Of a DNA stretch of 64,000 bases, positions 51,876-64,000 are shown one piece after another. Made by a program: the position numbers and the translations under genes. The notes under the pieces were generated by a model. The model ran no database searches, had not been told where the DNA came from, and was given only the letters and a program-made list of their open reading frames with translations. Each line of letters opens with the position of its first letter. Within the stretch, counting starts at the first letter, position 1. The DNA is taken from positions 4,650,001 to 4,714,000 of the forward strand of contig RQOL01000531.1 in assembly GCA_013076295.1 (NCBI GenBank). The letters run 5' to 3'. The DNA is from Sanderia malayensis. Taxonomy: Eukaryota; Cnidaria; Scyphozoa; Semaeostomeae; Pelagiidae.

Positions 51876-53204
51876 TGTGGTATTATCTGCACGAGGGCAA
51901 ACAATTCTTTGGTTTGCTTTCCTTGATTGATATAGATAGTTACCTACAAGAAAGCTAGTGGCCTAAAATTCTTTTCAAGAGATTTTTCGGCAAATAAAAT
52001 ACAGGTATTTTGTGAACAGTTCTTTCCAAATTGATATCAAAGACGACGGTGATATGGAGCATCGAGATAGTGGCTTGCAGCTGTATTTAATAAGAAAGTT
52101 TGTGAACTGATAAAAGTAAACTATGTCAGTTCAGTCTTCCTTCCTCTTGTGTTGTCACCAAGCAAAGGAAAGCAAAGCAAAATGCTTTTGTCCCAAGCCT
52201 CTTCAAGAAAGCGCCACACGGCCACACAACGGGATTGTGATGTAACATGTATTGCTCAAGTGCGGAGGAGCATTGCCTCGCTACTAATTGCTCGTGCGCC
52301 GTGAATCCCTAAATTACAGTCCAAACATGTTGATCTTGGTCTTTACCACCATGTCCTAATGGCACATCAGTCCTTCTCCTACCTTAGTGCACCGTAAAGC
52401 CATCCATTCCCTTTGACCAGCTATAAATTCTTTATGCCAGAAGCAACGTAAAGTAAAATGTACTTATTTAGTAAGCATGAATAATCACATTCTTTATTGA
52501 ATAGTTCCCATCTCTAATGTCATTTTATCCAGAGTTTACAGTTCTTGTCTATTATAAGCCCGAAACAGCCAATCAAAAAGCTCTCCTAAGCAATAGTTGG
52601 AAGGCAAACAGTGTCAGTAGTTGGAGCACTTGCAATATCACATCAACAAAATATTTAAAAAATTAAAATTGGTACAGAATAAAGTTCAGAACCCGTACAA
52701 TTAAATTGTGGCATAAACAGAAAAGCAATGGTGACGTATGAGGTAACAATACAATAACATATAATGACTACTAAAATACAATTACTAATTATACCTTATC
52801 CCAAGTCCATACAATCTTATCTGTTTAAGATGCAATCAATAATATTAAGGATTCAGTAATTTCCACAACAAATTAATAATCGCCTCAAAATGCAGAAGCT
52901 AAAATTCAATTATCAATGTCAAAAAATGTTCTTGACTTCAGGATTATAATTTCTTGTCCAGACCGGTCCAGACCAGACGTGCAGAAGTAAGAATCATTGT
53001 TTTATATAAAAAATATACACAATACAAGAAATCTCAAATATCACATCATTGATTAGAAAATTCAACCACCGTAAAAGCTCTCTTAAGCCCCCTCCCTCTC
53101 TAATAAAGCCCACCTGTGTAGCCTGGCAAATTAACTACCCCTCGGAGCTTACTAGAGCTTTCACGAAGCACCCGCCACTCTGAGAAATTCAATGACAACG
53201 AGCG
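51876..53204. other. Intergenic region ARL3 - ADAM
   Basis: This 1.3 kb holds the ARL3 promoter and 5' UTR and the ADAM 3' UTR. It is AT-rich. No coding frame, RNA gene or clear repeat is seen. Confidence 0.55.
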
Positions 53205-56200
53205 TTACTTGGGTAACGGAGGAGGTCTTTTTGGCAAAGCTGGAGGGGGCTTAACGGGTTTCGATGGTGCAGCTGGCGGTCTACCAGGGGGCCGTGGAGC
53301 AGCAGCTGTTGGTTTTAAAGGTTTCGAGGCTGGTCCAGCTGGCTGGTGAGAGTATGATGGAGGTGGATGTTGAGTTGGTGGTCGACTACGCGGAGGAGCC
53401 TGACCTGGCTCACTTTGAGCCTGGTTGTTCGAATACGCGTTAGGATAAGATGGTGGTGCAGAGGGTTGTGCTGGTGTTTTGTTATAATATACTTCAGGCA
53501 CATCCGCAACATTTGACTTGTCTGATGGTTGCCTGTGAAAGAAGTTAAGATGCATTAATAACAACTAACAAAAACGCACAAACAATCATCTTGAAAGTTC
53601 ACTCAACAGAACAAATATCAACTTTAAAAAACTCTCACTTGCCCAATGATGAGGAAAGCATCTCTCAAAACGTCATATTCACAAATACTAATGTTTATGA
53701 CGTGATAAACCGAATTTATAATGAATTAGATCATCTTACCTTGAGGAACCGGGCTGGTGAAGTCGGCTTTGTCCGGGTTTGGGAGAAAAGGCTCTGCATG
53801 GAAGTTTACTACGAAACTTGTATAGCAAAATGAGGACAATAATAATCACAGGCAGAACACCAAGAAATAGAATCAGCATGCTCTTGGTCAGGGTAGACAT
53901 GCCTACAAAATGGGAAAAGGATTCACACAAGAACTGTTATTAGGCATGGAATAAAATGCAATGCAGGTGGTCGCAATTAGAATAAAGTGGAGCAAAACCT
54001 CTGTTAAGGGACACCTTAAATTGTAGACCTCACCACAATGAGACGTTGTCTGAGCTCTCAGTCTGCTTTTCGAAACAAAAAGCTAGGCCGAGCAAAACGA
54101 ACAAGCGTCGACTAAATTAAGGCTGTACCAAATGGAAAAAAGCGGGTGATTTAAACTTACCTGTCGGTGCGACGTAGCATAAATTTCCAGAGTCTATACT
54201 GCCCCCTTGGCCAGGGTGCTTGCAATCAGGACATGCGAAACCAGCAGGACAGTGGCAGTGGCCCATGTTATTACAGATCTAAGATAAACAAGCAAGCCTA
54301 CACTAATGATGTAAAAAGAGAAAATGAAAAGCGCAAATAAAGCAAAAAGATAATGAAAGCAAATAAACCCAAGAAATAAAGGTAAAAACAAGTTGCAAGC
54401 AAACCTAAGAAGGAATAGAAAAAGCCAATAAAACTATAAAAAATATAGAAAATACAAAAAAATGTGTCAAGCAACACATATTCATTATTCCATTAAACAA
54501 ACGCACCCCTCCATTATGACAAGCGTTTTCTGGACACGTTTTCAGGTCCAATGAAGTCAAATTGACGCATTTATTAGACATGCAAATCTACAATCGAAGC
54601 AAGAAATACGTTGCTTGGTTGTTAAGCAAATATGTTGCAGAAAAGAAAACATATTATCACACATCCAGAGATTGGACATATAACAAATAAAATAAACAAT
54701 TCAAATAGAAATCTCTGTAAGGTTAATATGTGGCATTTAGGTTATCACACCTTTCCTTCGTTGCATTTTGTTCCTTGTTGAACCAGAGTAGGGTTATCTA
54801 AATCATCTCCCATGTTTGTGACACCTTGCCTATAAAAGCGACATGTTTTATTACAGTGGAAAGCGATAGTTGCTATTTCACTTACAATGGCACATACATC
54901 AAAGTGCTATTGTTAAAAGTGCTATTTGGATGGAATACGACTGTATAAGATACACGCCTGCATAGAATCTCTGTCCTGACACCATTGTAGTAGATATAAT
55001 GCTTAACAGTTCGTGCCTTATGACCAGTACCAAGAATAGGAAATCGATTGGCAGTATCTGTACACTGTACTGTGCCACAAAAAATGTCTCTGCAGAAAAG
55101 AGTCGGTATATAATGTTAGTTCAGGTTAAAGGGCGAAAGAGTGACAATGAAACACATGAAGAACAGAGATAAAAAGAAGAGTAATCCATGATGTTTCAAT
55201 TTACTCTTGGGTGCATTTCTGATAGACTTTCAGGTCGTTCTGTCCACAATTTGACCATTCGGTCCCAGCTGTGTTTTCATTATAGCAACGGTCATTCGCC
55301 ACTTTGGTACCTGGAGAAAATCAAGAACAACAACGTAATCGATTGATGGAAACTTAATCGCAAGGTTAACGCAATGTTTAATTCACGACTCGTCACACAT
55401 CCTCTGCCTTAGTGAAAGAGTCGAGCAAGAAACAAAAAAATGAATAAGAAAAGTAAAAAACTAATTAAATTAAAAGAAAATTAGTCTCTCACACCTATTC
55501 CCCAAAGCAAGCCACATTGTTCAACACGTGTCCTACAACCACCCTCAAAACAATATGCCTAGAAAGGTAAAATCATAGTATAACAAGCAGTCAGTGCAGA
55601 TAGAATTTACTTTGGTGCTAAATTTGGGATAACACTCACAGTATCATTACGACATGGTGTTCCATCGACTCTGTAGAAATTGCCAGGACACTGAGTGAAC
55701 AAAAAACAACACATGAAAAGAACACGAGAGAAAGGCATTAATGTGTTAGTTGCCAAAATTAGAAGTTCAGGTAAAATTAAGGGATTGGGATTAATAGATC
55801 ATCAACCATAAATTATACCAACCTCTGCAGAATTTCCAACACAGACTTCTTCAAGATCGCATTCAGTTTGTCGGCTTCTGCATAATGTTCCTTGCTTCTT
55901 AAACTAACACATAAATGAACAACCAAAGCAATTACAAAATAGTTTCAAAAAGCAGTGTGGGTTTGTGAATAAATTGTCAGAAATTCGAGCTTACCTGACA
56001 TCCACTACAGCAAGGGCCTATTGCACACTGAGCATTGTTATGCAACGTGCAAGATTTGGCATTGCAGCAAGCAGATGCCCCAGTTGCATTGCATTCCTAA
56101 GGTACAGTTTAAAAATGCAATTGAGAAAAGGTCTGGTAAGACTGAGATACGCAGTCAAAAAATACAAGAATAGGAAACATAAAGAGTAGTGCAAGGTTAA

Positions 56201-59200
56201 AAAGACAAATAATAAAGTTAGAAAACAAGTAAATGGATAAGAAGTCAACACTGACATGATAGAAAAAGGTAATGATAGAAAAAGATAAAGAGAAATAGCA
56301 AATATGGGGCACAATTTGTCCTTACAGCTTCTGTGCCACAGTCGCATTCTTCTCCAGCTTCAAGAAAATCATTTCCGCACACAGGTGGTCCAAATAACTA
56401 ACAACGCAAGCAGAAACAAAATTGTGATAATCACATCAGGCTTATTACAATGGCAGTAATTTATTTACATTTGTGTGTAGGATTGACTAAAATACCAACG
56501 AAACTGATGAATCTAAAACTGATGACCCAATTAATACTAACCTTGGGAGGAACATCAAACAGGCAAGATCCCAATCCATCCTTGACTCTCTTGTCAAAAA
56601 CATCCTTACTGCAGCCTGTGAAGCCATGTGAGGCACCACTGAAATATCAAGCACAACATAACACGTTAGATTACGGAATTTTCGAACCGGTAGTATTAGG
56701 TTTACTATTTGTAAATGGAGTTTGTAGAAGAAGCTAACCTGCTAACAGCAGACATAACGCATGGTCCTTTTTTACAAGTACAACCGCCAGCTGAAAGCAA
56801 AGAAATGAACAATAAATATACAGTGAAATCACGATATAACAAAGTTAACAAGGGAGTCTGTCCCTTCGACTGTTTTCTATTGCATGCTATGCTCTCGTTT
56901 GAAAGATTTCGAGTTTCACAAAAGCAATATTCGGGTTCTTCTGGGATCGATACTCAAGTCTGTGGGAGATACATTTAAAAAGACACCAGACAAAAAAGAT
57001 TACATATGCCGTATGTGACAGAATAACCGCCTCTGACAAATAAACGCCCTGGGGTAAAATAAAATTGTTAACGAACCCTCCTGCCTAAATAAAAATGTTA
57101 TCTTAATAAAAGGGGCGCTTATTCAAAATAGTTCTCATCATGAGTTGTGATAAAAACATGCGGACTCGTTGAAAATCATTGCTGAAAATTGAATAACTCC
57201 TCGGAGGTCAAAATAAAAGCTTAAACAAGAGGAACGGACGAATATTCGGTCATTTCCGGAATTGCATGTAATATATTCCTGTTAAAAATTCACTTACTAT
57301 CGTGTGGCATTCCAAGATTATGTCCCATCTCATGAGCGACTGTAGATCCAGTTGAGCCAGCACTTCCATAGTCCTGAAAAAACAAAATACAAGAACTGAT
57401 CATCAGGTAAAAAGAATTTGCAATACAGGGGGGCTACTGGGCACATTGGGTCTGGGGTAAGTAAATTGTGCCTCAAAGATTTTGGATGGAAGGGCTGAAA
57501 GCAGAAAAAAATGGTACAATGTGTTAGAAAAACCGAAATAAAATGTGGACAAAAGTGAAAAAGACGAAGAATTAGAAGATGAAAGTGAAAATAACAAACC
57601 ATGTTGACACCAGAAGAATCGATTCCACATATTGTTCCAATACCAGCCATGCCAACAACTGAGCCATCAAAATTAATTCCACTATGCAAGAAGAATACAA
57701 TTAGAGTGGTCATGGAATTGTGGAAGGATGGCATGGTATATCAGCTAAATCAAGCTATATTGCTCCAAATGCTTATCGGTGTATCCTTACGTGATAAGCT
57801 GAGCATTGTCCCTTCTAATTTTCTTCTTCGCCAATGTCTTAGAAAGTACATTTCTATTAAAGTTTCCAAATAATCCCAACGTTGAAGATGCACTGGTTTG
57901 CACATGAATCATATCCATAACGTTCCATGTTTCAACGTAGACCAGGGGCACTCTTGCGTTAATTGTTTTGGCAAGCTGAAAAGTGCAGGAATAGTTCTCT
58001 CTCATAATAAAAAAAAAGAAATCTGTCTTAATAACAATGAATAAACAAGTAAACATACATAATCGACATAATTGGCAATTTCAAAAGATCTTTTCAAGAC
58101 CAATGTCAAATTTGACTGGAAACGTTCAAACTACAAATAGAACAGAACGTCATTAAAGGAAATTGACAAAAAAATGCCTGGTTTAAAAATATTAATTAAC
58201 ATAATATGCTTGCTTGACAATAAATGCTTGACACTATAAAATAGGATTGGCTCATTACCTGTCTCTTATCGTTAACCAGTGCCATGGAAATATATTTTTT
58301 GCTATCGGCAAGAGATGTTTCTCTACGTATCTGCAAACAATAAACAAAATATGCTGCATTATTCGTGTTTACAAATAAACATATCAAACCAAGGTCATTT
58401 AAAGCAAATGTGAAATTCGTGTACTCATGTCACCCAATTGTCACATAACTGTGAAGTGAAGATGGATCTAAAAAAGAAATACTTACTCTGAGATGACTGC
58501 CAAGATTATTAAAAATATCAAGATTTTCATGATCGACACCTGCAAGAAGATAAGGCCGAGTAAAACAGGCAATTCAGAAATAAAAGGAAGACAGAAAATT
58601 GTTCTTCAGAAACCCACAAGCTAAGTGGAAGATTTTGGGGGGATTTTATCGGCCAAGAGATCTTCTATCCTGTTGTTGGAAGCTGTTTGCGAATGTCATT
58701 GTAAAAGAGACATGAAATTTATTCCAGAAAAAATAATATACAGTGGAATCCCGCTATAACGAACTCTGTAGGGACCGAGAAAATAGTTCGCAATAACGGG
58801 AGTTCGTTGTACAGAAGGGAAATTTGTTATGAAGAATTCAAAACACAAATAAGCTAGAATTTCTATTGGACCCTCCCTCAAGTATTCGCTCTTAAGTGGC
58901 ACACTATATTGTTCCAAAAAAAACTACAGTTATTGGTCTGATAGATTGCAACAGGAAAAAACTCTCAAATATGTTTAACAATGAAACATCACAAAGCAAA
59001 GTCGATATTACCACTTGATGTCAATTTTTTCATTACTATTTCTATTTTATTTACTTTTATTTCTTTCTGTTCTGTTAAACAAAAAAAATCAGTGATATGT
59101 TTTTGTTCCTTTTTGTTTCTCATTGCTACGTCATATAATTTCGCAAGGGAATTGATCTTCTTCGCATTTCGTTCCCTATTTCCGCACAAAAAAGGTTCGA

Positions 59201-62200
59201 TGTTTGAAGCACATCCAGAACTTGAAAAACGTCACCCTTCGCGATAAGTTTTCTCAAAAATTCGTTATATTGAGGGTATTTGTGGTCAGGGGATCGGAAG
59301 TTTGGTTCGTAATAACGAAAGTTCGTTATATCCAGAGTTCGTTATACAGGGAATATTTACAGAGGATTTACTTCCCAGAATCCAAGGGACCGGAGTTTTA
59401 GTTTGTAATAGCGGGAAGTTCGTTATAATCGGGGTTCGTTATAGCGGGATTCCACTGTACAATAAAGGCAGAGTAAATTATTTGCAACACACCGCATTTC
59501 GATTTATTCATCGGCATATCTTCCATGTCGTAGAACAAATGCTCCTAAAAAAATGGAAGAAACAGTTTTAACTTTCAGTTTTAGGAGACTAATTGAATAA
59601 CAAAGAATCGGAAGCTCACAGGATAAGCAAAACCTACGGAAACGTTTGTTGTTTAATGGTTAAGCAGAACATTTATTTGAAGCTAGTTAATCTGTAGACA
59701 ACAGCTCTTTTCCAGAGTATCACAAAGACATATTAGAAATGTAAACATTTTGTAATCTTCTTCATACGAACAAAGCTGCTTATTGAGATGATAAATTGGA
59801 TTACAATTTACGACGACACCGAACTAAAGACATTATTCACTAACACCAATAATATTGGGATCTCCGTGAGAAACTGTTTAACCAAAGTGATTTCTCAGTA
59901 CATTATGGACCATATAAAATGAAATTGGAAAAACACAGAAAAACACCTAGTTGTGCCAACGATGGAAAGACACTTCTATGGCACACCAATGGCGGAAATT
60001 TTATGAGGGGGGGACGAGAAATTCAGATTTTCCGCATTCAAGCATTTTTGTTTCTTAAAGACTTTGAATATAAGATAAGGAAATTAGCTAGAACTGAACG
60101 TAAACAGAGGATATTTATTTTCCGACAAGATCAGCAATTTTCCGACAAAACGGCAGTTTAGCTCTACCGGGGAGGGGTTCACACCCCTGAGCCCCTCTAT
60201 TTTCGCCACTGGCACAATCTACAGATAAAGGTATAGAGTCGGAAGAGCATACTATTGCATTGTCGTTTTGTGGTTCTATTCCATAAACCTTTCCGTCATG
60301 GTCCTTGATGGTGCCTCTTTGAAAAACAAAAGAGAATGTGTTATTGGAGAGCTAAATGCGGGATAGCAATGCTTGTAGCTACTATGTCTTTCTCTTTTCC
60401 ATGTTTAATAGAACACAAAATAATTAAAGAGCAGAAAATGCTTTAATCAAACCTCAATCCATCGCATGTACTGAGCACCACTGAAGTATTTGCATTTCCC
60501 GAGAGACTGCCATGGTAATAGCAATTTTCAAAAGGATTCTAAACAATAAAGCAGATGCTATTAGATTACCTATGATGCTTAACACTACGCATGCCCAATT
60601 AATTAAACATGTAGTATGGTTTTATACAACAACACCCAACATTGTACATAAGCATTTCTATATCTATAATACAAAAAGACCCCCATAATCAAGAAAATCA
60701 GTTGTCAGGTTGATCCCTATTGCTTAGTTTCTCACAAGCGCCCTCTTATTCGTAGGACCTCACAGTGCATGGACAAAAATCCAGTTATACGTGATATATT
60801 AAAACATAAGAGAGCAACTTTAAAAGAGCATCTTAACTCATATTTTTACCTCATTTTCTGTCAGATTTCCATCTGGAAGTTGATAACCGGAGAAAAAGTT
60901 TTTGTGAAATAAGTACCTGAGCAAGAAACCAGAGATAGTCAGTCAGAAAATGTGACATAGTTAAGAGTGGAAGGTGGTAGTCAGCATCTGGGAGAGAACA
61001 AGACGACCGTGTCGCAAACAACATTTTAAAGAACGTTATCGATTAAATAAATTCAAGTTTGCAAAATAGTATAATGTGATTTGAGAAAAACGTTTGGAAG
61101 GAAAATAAATACAGCCAGGTTACCACGGGTGGTAATTGAACCCATTGTCTCTTAACTGCATAGCAAATACATGAATGCATAATACAGAACTTAAACAGCC
61201 TTCTTGCAAGGAGGTTAACAAGATTCATTAACTTCATTAATTTTAGATAACCACCCAAGATCATAAATTCTCGTCAATACAAAGCCATTTATTCATTGCT
61301 GAATATTCTCTTTTTATTGCAATACCATTTTTCAAATATGTTTCCGACTCGGTTTGCGTTTCACAAATCACGCTAATGCTAATAAGCTTCATCAAGAGAT
61401 TTGCATTGCGAATTCAATGATTTCTTTCAGCAACAAGATAGATAAAAAGACAACTTTGCAAACGATCAGATGGAACAATACATCATTGAAGTCTGTGTAA
61501 GAAGTTCAATGGCGTGCATTCATAAAAATTTGAAAATTTTTATTTTAAAAGTCATTATGAATATTTATTCTGTTCACATCTTGGAAGATTCATCGTTGTA
61601 ATGTATTTCTATATCGAACTCAAGGTTTTAAGGTATGTCAGTCCATTTCCTCGGAAATTACAACATGATTACGAAATTACGTGGTATGAATCACATGTCA
61701 GGAAACAATAAAACATATCTCTTTAATGCAGCATGACCAAGCAAAACACGGGTCTGACCTATTGGACTTTTTGTCAGTATTAATAAATTGGAATAACAAA
61801 CAAAGCAGCGTTTGCTGGCATGCGAGTGGAGACAACCTTTACATGAAATGCCAAACTTATTACACAACTCACATACCCCATAAATTTTTTGTTTTGAATT
61901 CATTTGAGACTTGACTATTGTCTCCTATTGTGTCTCCAGCTGGGAAAGATAATATCCTGAATTGAATAATTTAATTTTTAAAGTTGCACCCTGTTGGGTA
62001 TGGATTTGAGCTGCTTGGCAACACAAACATTGCTGTAAATTATGCAGATCAAACTAGCCAAAAAAGGAATTAAAACTTATTCCAAATTAAAATTAAATCT
62101 TGACCTTATACCTTTGGAGGGATCTTAATATTTCATATATAGTGGGAGTTCCTTTAAAACTGTGATGAATAACAAGTGTCCTGTGAAGTAGTTCAAGGGT

Positions 62201-63660
62201 TCAGATCCTTTGTTTGTTTGACATAGATAAAAATTCATCAAAGATAGACTTGATTGTTATCAAAATATGGATGCAGCTACACACGGTCATGTTTGTTAAA
62301 TCCAATTAATGCTCCATAAAAGAACCTCAGACAAATCGCTCAAAAATGAATTGTTATTCATTCCCTCTGCAGGAATAAATATCTCTCCACAAGCACAATT
62401 GAATAAGAGTCATTGATTGTATCAAAAATACTCCATTCAACTATCCCATGAAAGATCTATTCTCTAAATATCCCATCATCCCATCAGACATGTCACTCAG
62501 TTTGATTTCATTGACCAGAACTTTGAATTGAGCTTATTGCGCCTAGTAACTGATAAATATTACCTATTCAAGTATACATCCAAAACAAACGTCTTGTCTT
62601 TGCTGGTGAAGCTAAAAGATGTTTCACCTAGATGTCCATCCTAGAAAAAACAACCCAGAGTTACAAAGTTGCTGCCTAAAAATTAAATTATATACCCAGC
62701 CTTGCCCCAAGCTTTCTTGTTTCTTGTGCTAAACTTAAGTATAATTTGACCTAGTTAATCATATCCAGGGTGGAAATTCTGTGTGTATTGCTGAGCGATT
62801 TCGTTTAAACAGTTTGAAACCTAGGTTGAAGAATATCACCCATAAATATTCTTCAAACAGTTCCTAACTTTTCACTTTCTTCTGTCACTTAGTTACAATG
62901 TTCCTTTTAGAAACAGAGATTGGTGAATCGATAGATAACTAGAGATTATAGTGTGGAATAAATTCATGCTTTAATTTGTTAAAAAATCTGAAAGAAATAT
63001 TGCATAATCATCATCATTATAATAAACTAATACAAAATTACAGTATAAAGATTATAAGTATTAAAAGTAAGACAGAGAGATTTGTTTCATTTCCATAAGA
63101 ATGAAAGTTACTTACTTTAGTAAATGTTGATAAATCACGTCGCTGTCTTGCAGAGTGCAGATGATTCGGAATTACAACTTCGTACTTTGTAGGCGACGGA
63201 AAATTTGGGGCTAGAAACAAACAATAAGAAATGTTTAACGACTTTGCAGTGATATTGTATTAGCACGATTGGAATGTTATGAAAAGTTATAATATAGTTC
63301 ATCATGTTATCGCTAATACAAAGCCCTTTGAAAATAATTGCTCTTCCGATTACAAAATCTGCTCTGACAGCTTTTTTGAAACTCAACCGTAAATTATTTG
63401 CCCCTCTAAACCCCTGCTCTGCCCGTGCCCCCTTGCATTCAAAGTCTACGAGCAATTTTGAGTTCTTATGGTATGTCATATGACAAATATATTTTCTTGA
63501 AATTTTAATTTTCTTGAAACAAATCGCTATACGGCATAGGTTATATTGGGAAACCTAGAAACATTAGAATGTTAAAAATAAAAACATTGGTACCTGAGAT
63601 CGTCGATTCGACAAAAGTTACAAACACCCCAACGAGAACAAGGATGTGACTCTGCATCAT
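53205..63660 (-). CDS. ADAM-family metalloprotease-disintegrin, membrane anchored (ADAM12/19/33-like layout)
   Basis: About 26 coding exons (minus): 63594-63660, 63116-63210, 62564-62640, 60850-60916, 60453-60538, 60216?-60316, 58487-58539, 58259-58330, 58059-58130, 57791-57975, 57600-57681, 57298-57373, 56739-56790, 56542-56638, 56326-56397, 55995-56096, 55823-55897, 55640-55690, 55495-55558, 55205-55310, 54886-55089, 54751-54829, 54507-54587, 54161-54278, 53740-53902, 53205-53532; about 874 aa. In order: signal peptide ([14 protein letters not shown]), prodomain, catalytic domain with the complete zinc site [12 protein letters not shown] (333-344) and CVMSA Met-turn, disintegrin domain (GEECDCG; loop [14 protein letters not shown]), Cys-rich region, EGF-like module, one TM helix (about 718-740), and a proline-rich SH3-binding tail. 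It should be an active sheddase. The exon 6 donor is uncertain (see findings). Confidence 0.93.
56821..56845. repeat. Diverged end of the CAGTGGAATC element
   Basis: CAGTGAAATCACGATATAAC matches 19 of 24 positions of the inverted end of the element at 58741-59457 and is also preceded by TA. The opposite end is not evident. It lies in an ADAM intron. Confidence 0.5.
58741..59457. mobile_element. TA-flanked miniature transposon (pogo/Tigger-like) in an ADAM intron
   Basis: A 717-bp element with perfect 24-bp inverted ends beginning CAGTGGAATCCCGCTATAAC, flanked by TA at 58739-58740 and 59458-59459. The motif GTTCGTTATA or close variants recurs about eight times near both ends, in both orientations. 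There is no transposase. It lies in the intron between ADAM exons 6 and 7. Confidence 0.9.
59987..60211. mobile_element. Short miniature element abutting ADAM exon 6
   Basis: The left end CAATGGCGGAAATTTTATGA and the reverse complement of the right end, CAGTGGCGAAAATAGAGGGG, form imperfect inverted repeats followed by G-runs. The flanks share GCACA. A similar GGCGAAAATCCAAAATTT with a G-run occurs near 20588-20620, suggesting a family. It begins four or five bases inside the intron, after the likely exon 6 donor. Confidence 0.6.
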
Positions 63661-64000
63661 TCCCTTCACTGATAAACGGGAAGGGAATGAGCTCTGCTCT
63701 GGTATATGATGAAGGCCTGATAATCAACTGGCCTAATTCCAAAGATGTGTAACAGAATGACTTCACCACTTCTTTAATAGCACGTTGATTAACTTACTTG
63801 AATAATATACTTACTCACGCATCGTGAAAATATTTGAACATTTGTATGGTTATGGTGATGTTATCAAATTGATCATCACATTGATTCTGGACAGATTGAC
63901 GAATGACCCGGAAATTTGACAAATCTCGATTTCAAACAGCCTCTTTTACATTCAAGCTAGAAGTTGACAAGGGAGTTTAACATGATTATAATCAAAATCA
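63661..64000. other. Region upstream of the ADAM gene
   Basis: 340 bp to the window edge, expected to include the ADAM 5' UTR and promoter or further non-coding exons. No coding frame with family features is seen. Confidence 0.5.

Noticed and set aside
61090..61165. tRNA-like GGTTCAATTACC on the minus strand in an ADAM intron
   Set aside because: No acceptor stem, D arm or anticodon arm can be paired around it.

Overview
This is an intron-rich, AT-rich stretch of animal nuclear DNA. GT-AG introns, one apparent U12-type AT-AC intron, a metazoan gene set (NELF-C/D, SLBP, PDCD4, ADAM, class A GPCR) and many short DNA transposons and decayed non-LTR retrotransposon tails all point that way. The proteins match vertebrate orthologues closely and keep dense introns. 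Together with the intronless orphan GPCR this suggests a cnidarian or another early-branching or slowly evolving invertebrate, but I cannot name the species from the sequence.

Layout. On the minus strand at the left edge is the 5' part of QDPR (dihydropteridine reductase), then NELFCD (15 coding exons) and IDH3B (14 coding exons). Next are an intronless class A GPCR, a multi-exon VPS9-domain protein with a peptidoglycan-binding-like C-terminus, and an SRSF10-like SR protein. SLBP (plus strand) lies head-to-head with the SR protein and tail-to-tail with DHX16, a single 1044-codon exon on the minus strand. MAK16 (plus, 10 coding exons) is head-to-head with DHX16. The right half holds, all on the minus strand, a six-exon cytochrome P450 with a 4.5 kb first intron full of repeats, PDCD4 (13 coding exons), ARL3 (8 coding exons, the first being only the ATG) and a complete ADAM metalloprotease-disintegrin (about 26 coding exons).

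Workings. Several genes are core RNA-metabolism genes: NELFCD (promoter-proximal pausing), the SR protein and DHX16 (splicing), SLBP (histone mRNA), MAK16 (60S biogenesis) and PDCD4 (translation control). Two pairs share short divergent promoters: SRSF10-like/SLBP and DHX16/MAK16. This is a housekeeping cluster; I see no sign of an operon or of a novel multi-gene system.

The unexplained structure is mostly mobile DNA. It includes two hAT-like insertions with exact 8-bp target duplications, two TA-flanked miniature elements with long perfect inverted ends, a retrotransposon tail with an internal inversion (twin-priming pattern), several foldback elements with tandem-repeat cores, and retrotransposon relics in introns. 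The exon coordinates given were derived by hand from splice-site and reading-frame continuity. For NELFCD, IDH3B, DHX16, SLBP, MAK16, P450, PDCD4, ARL3 and ADAM they give complete open frames.
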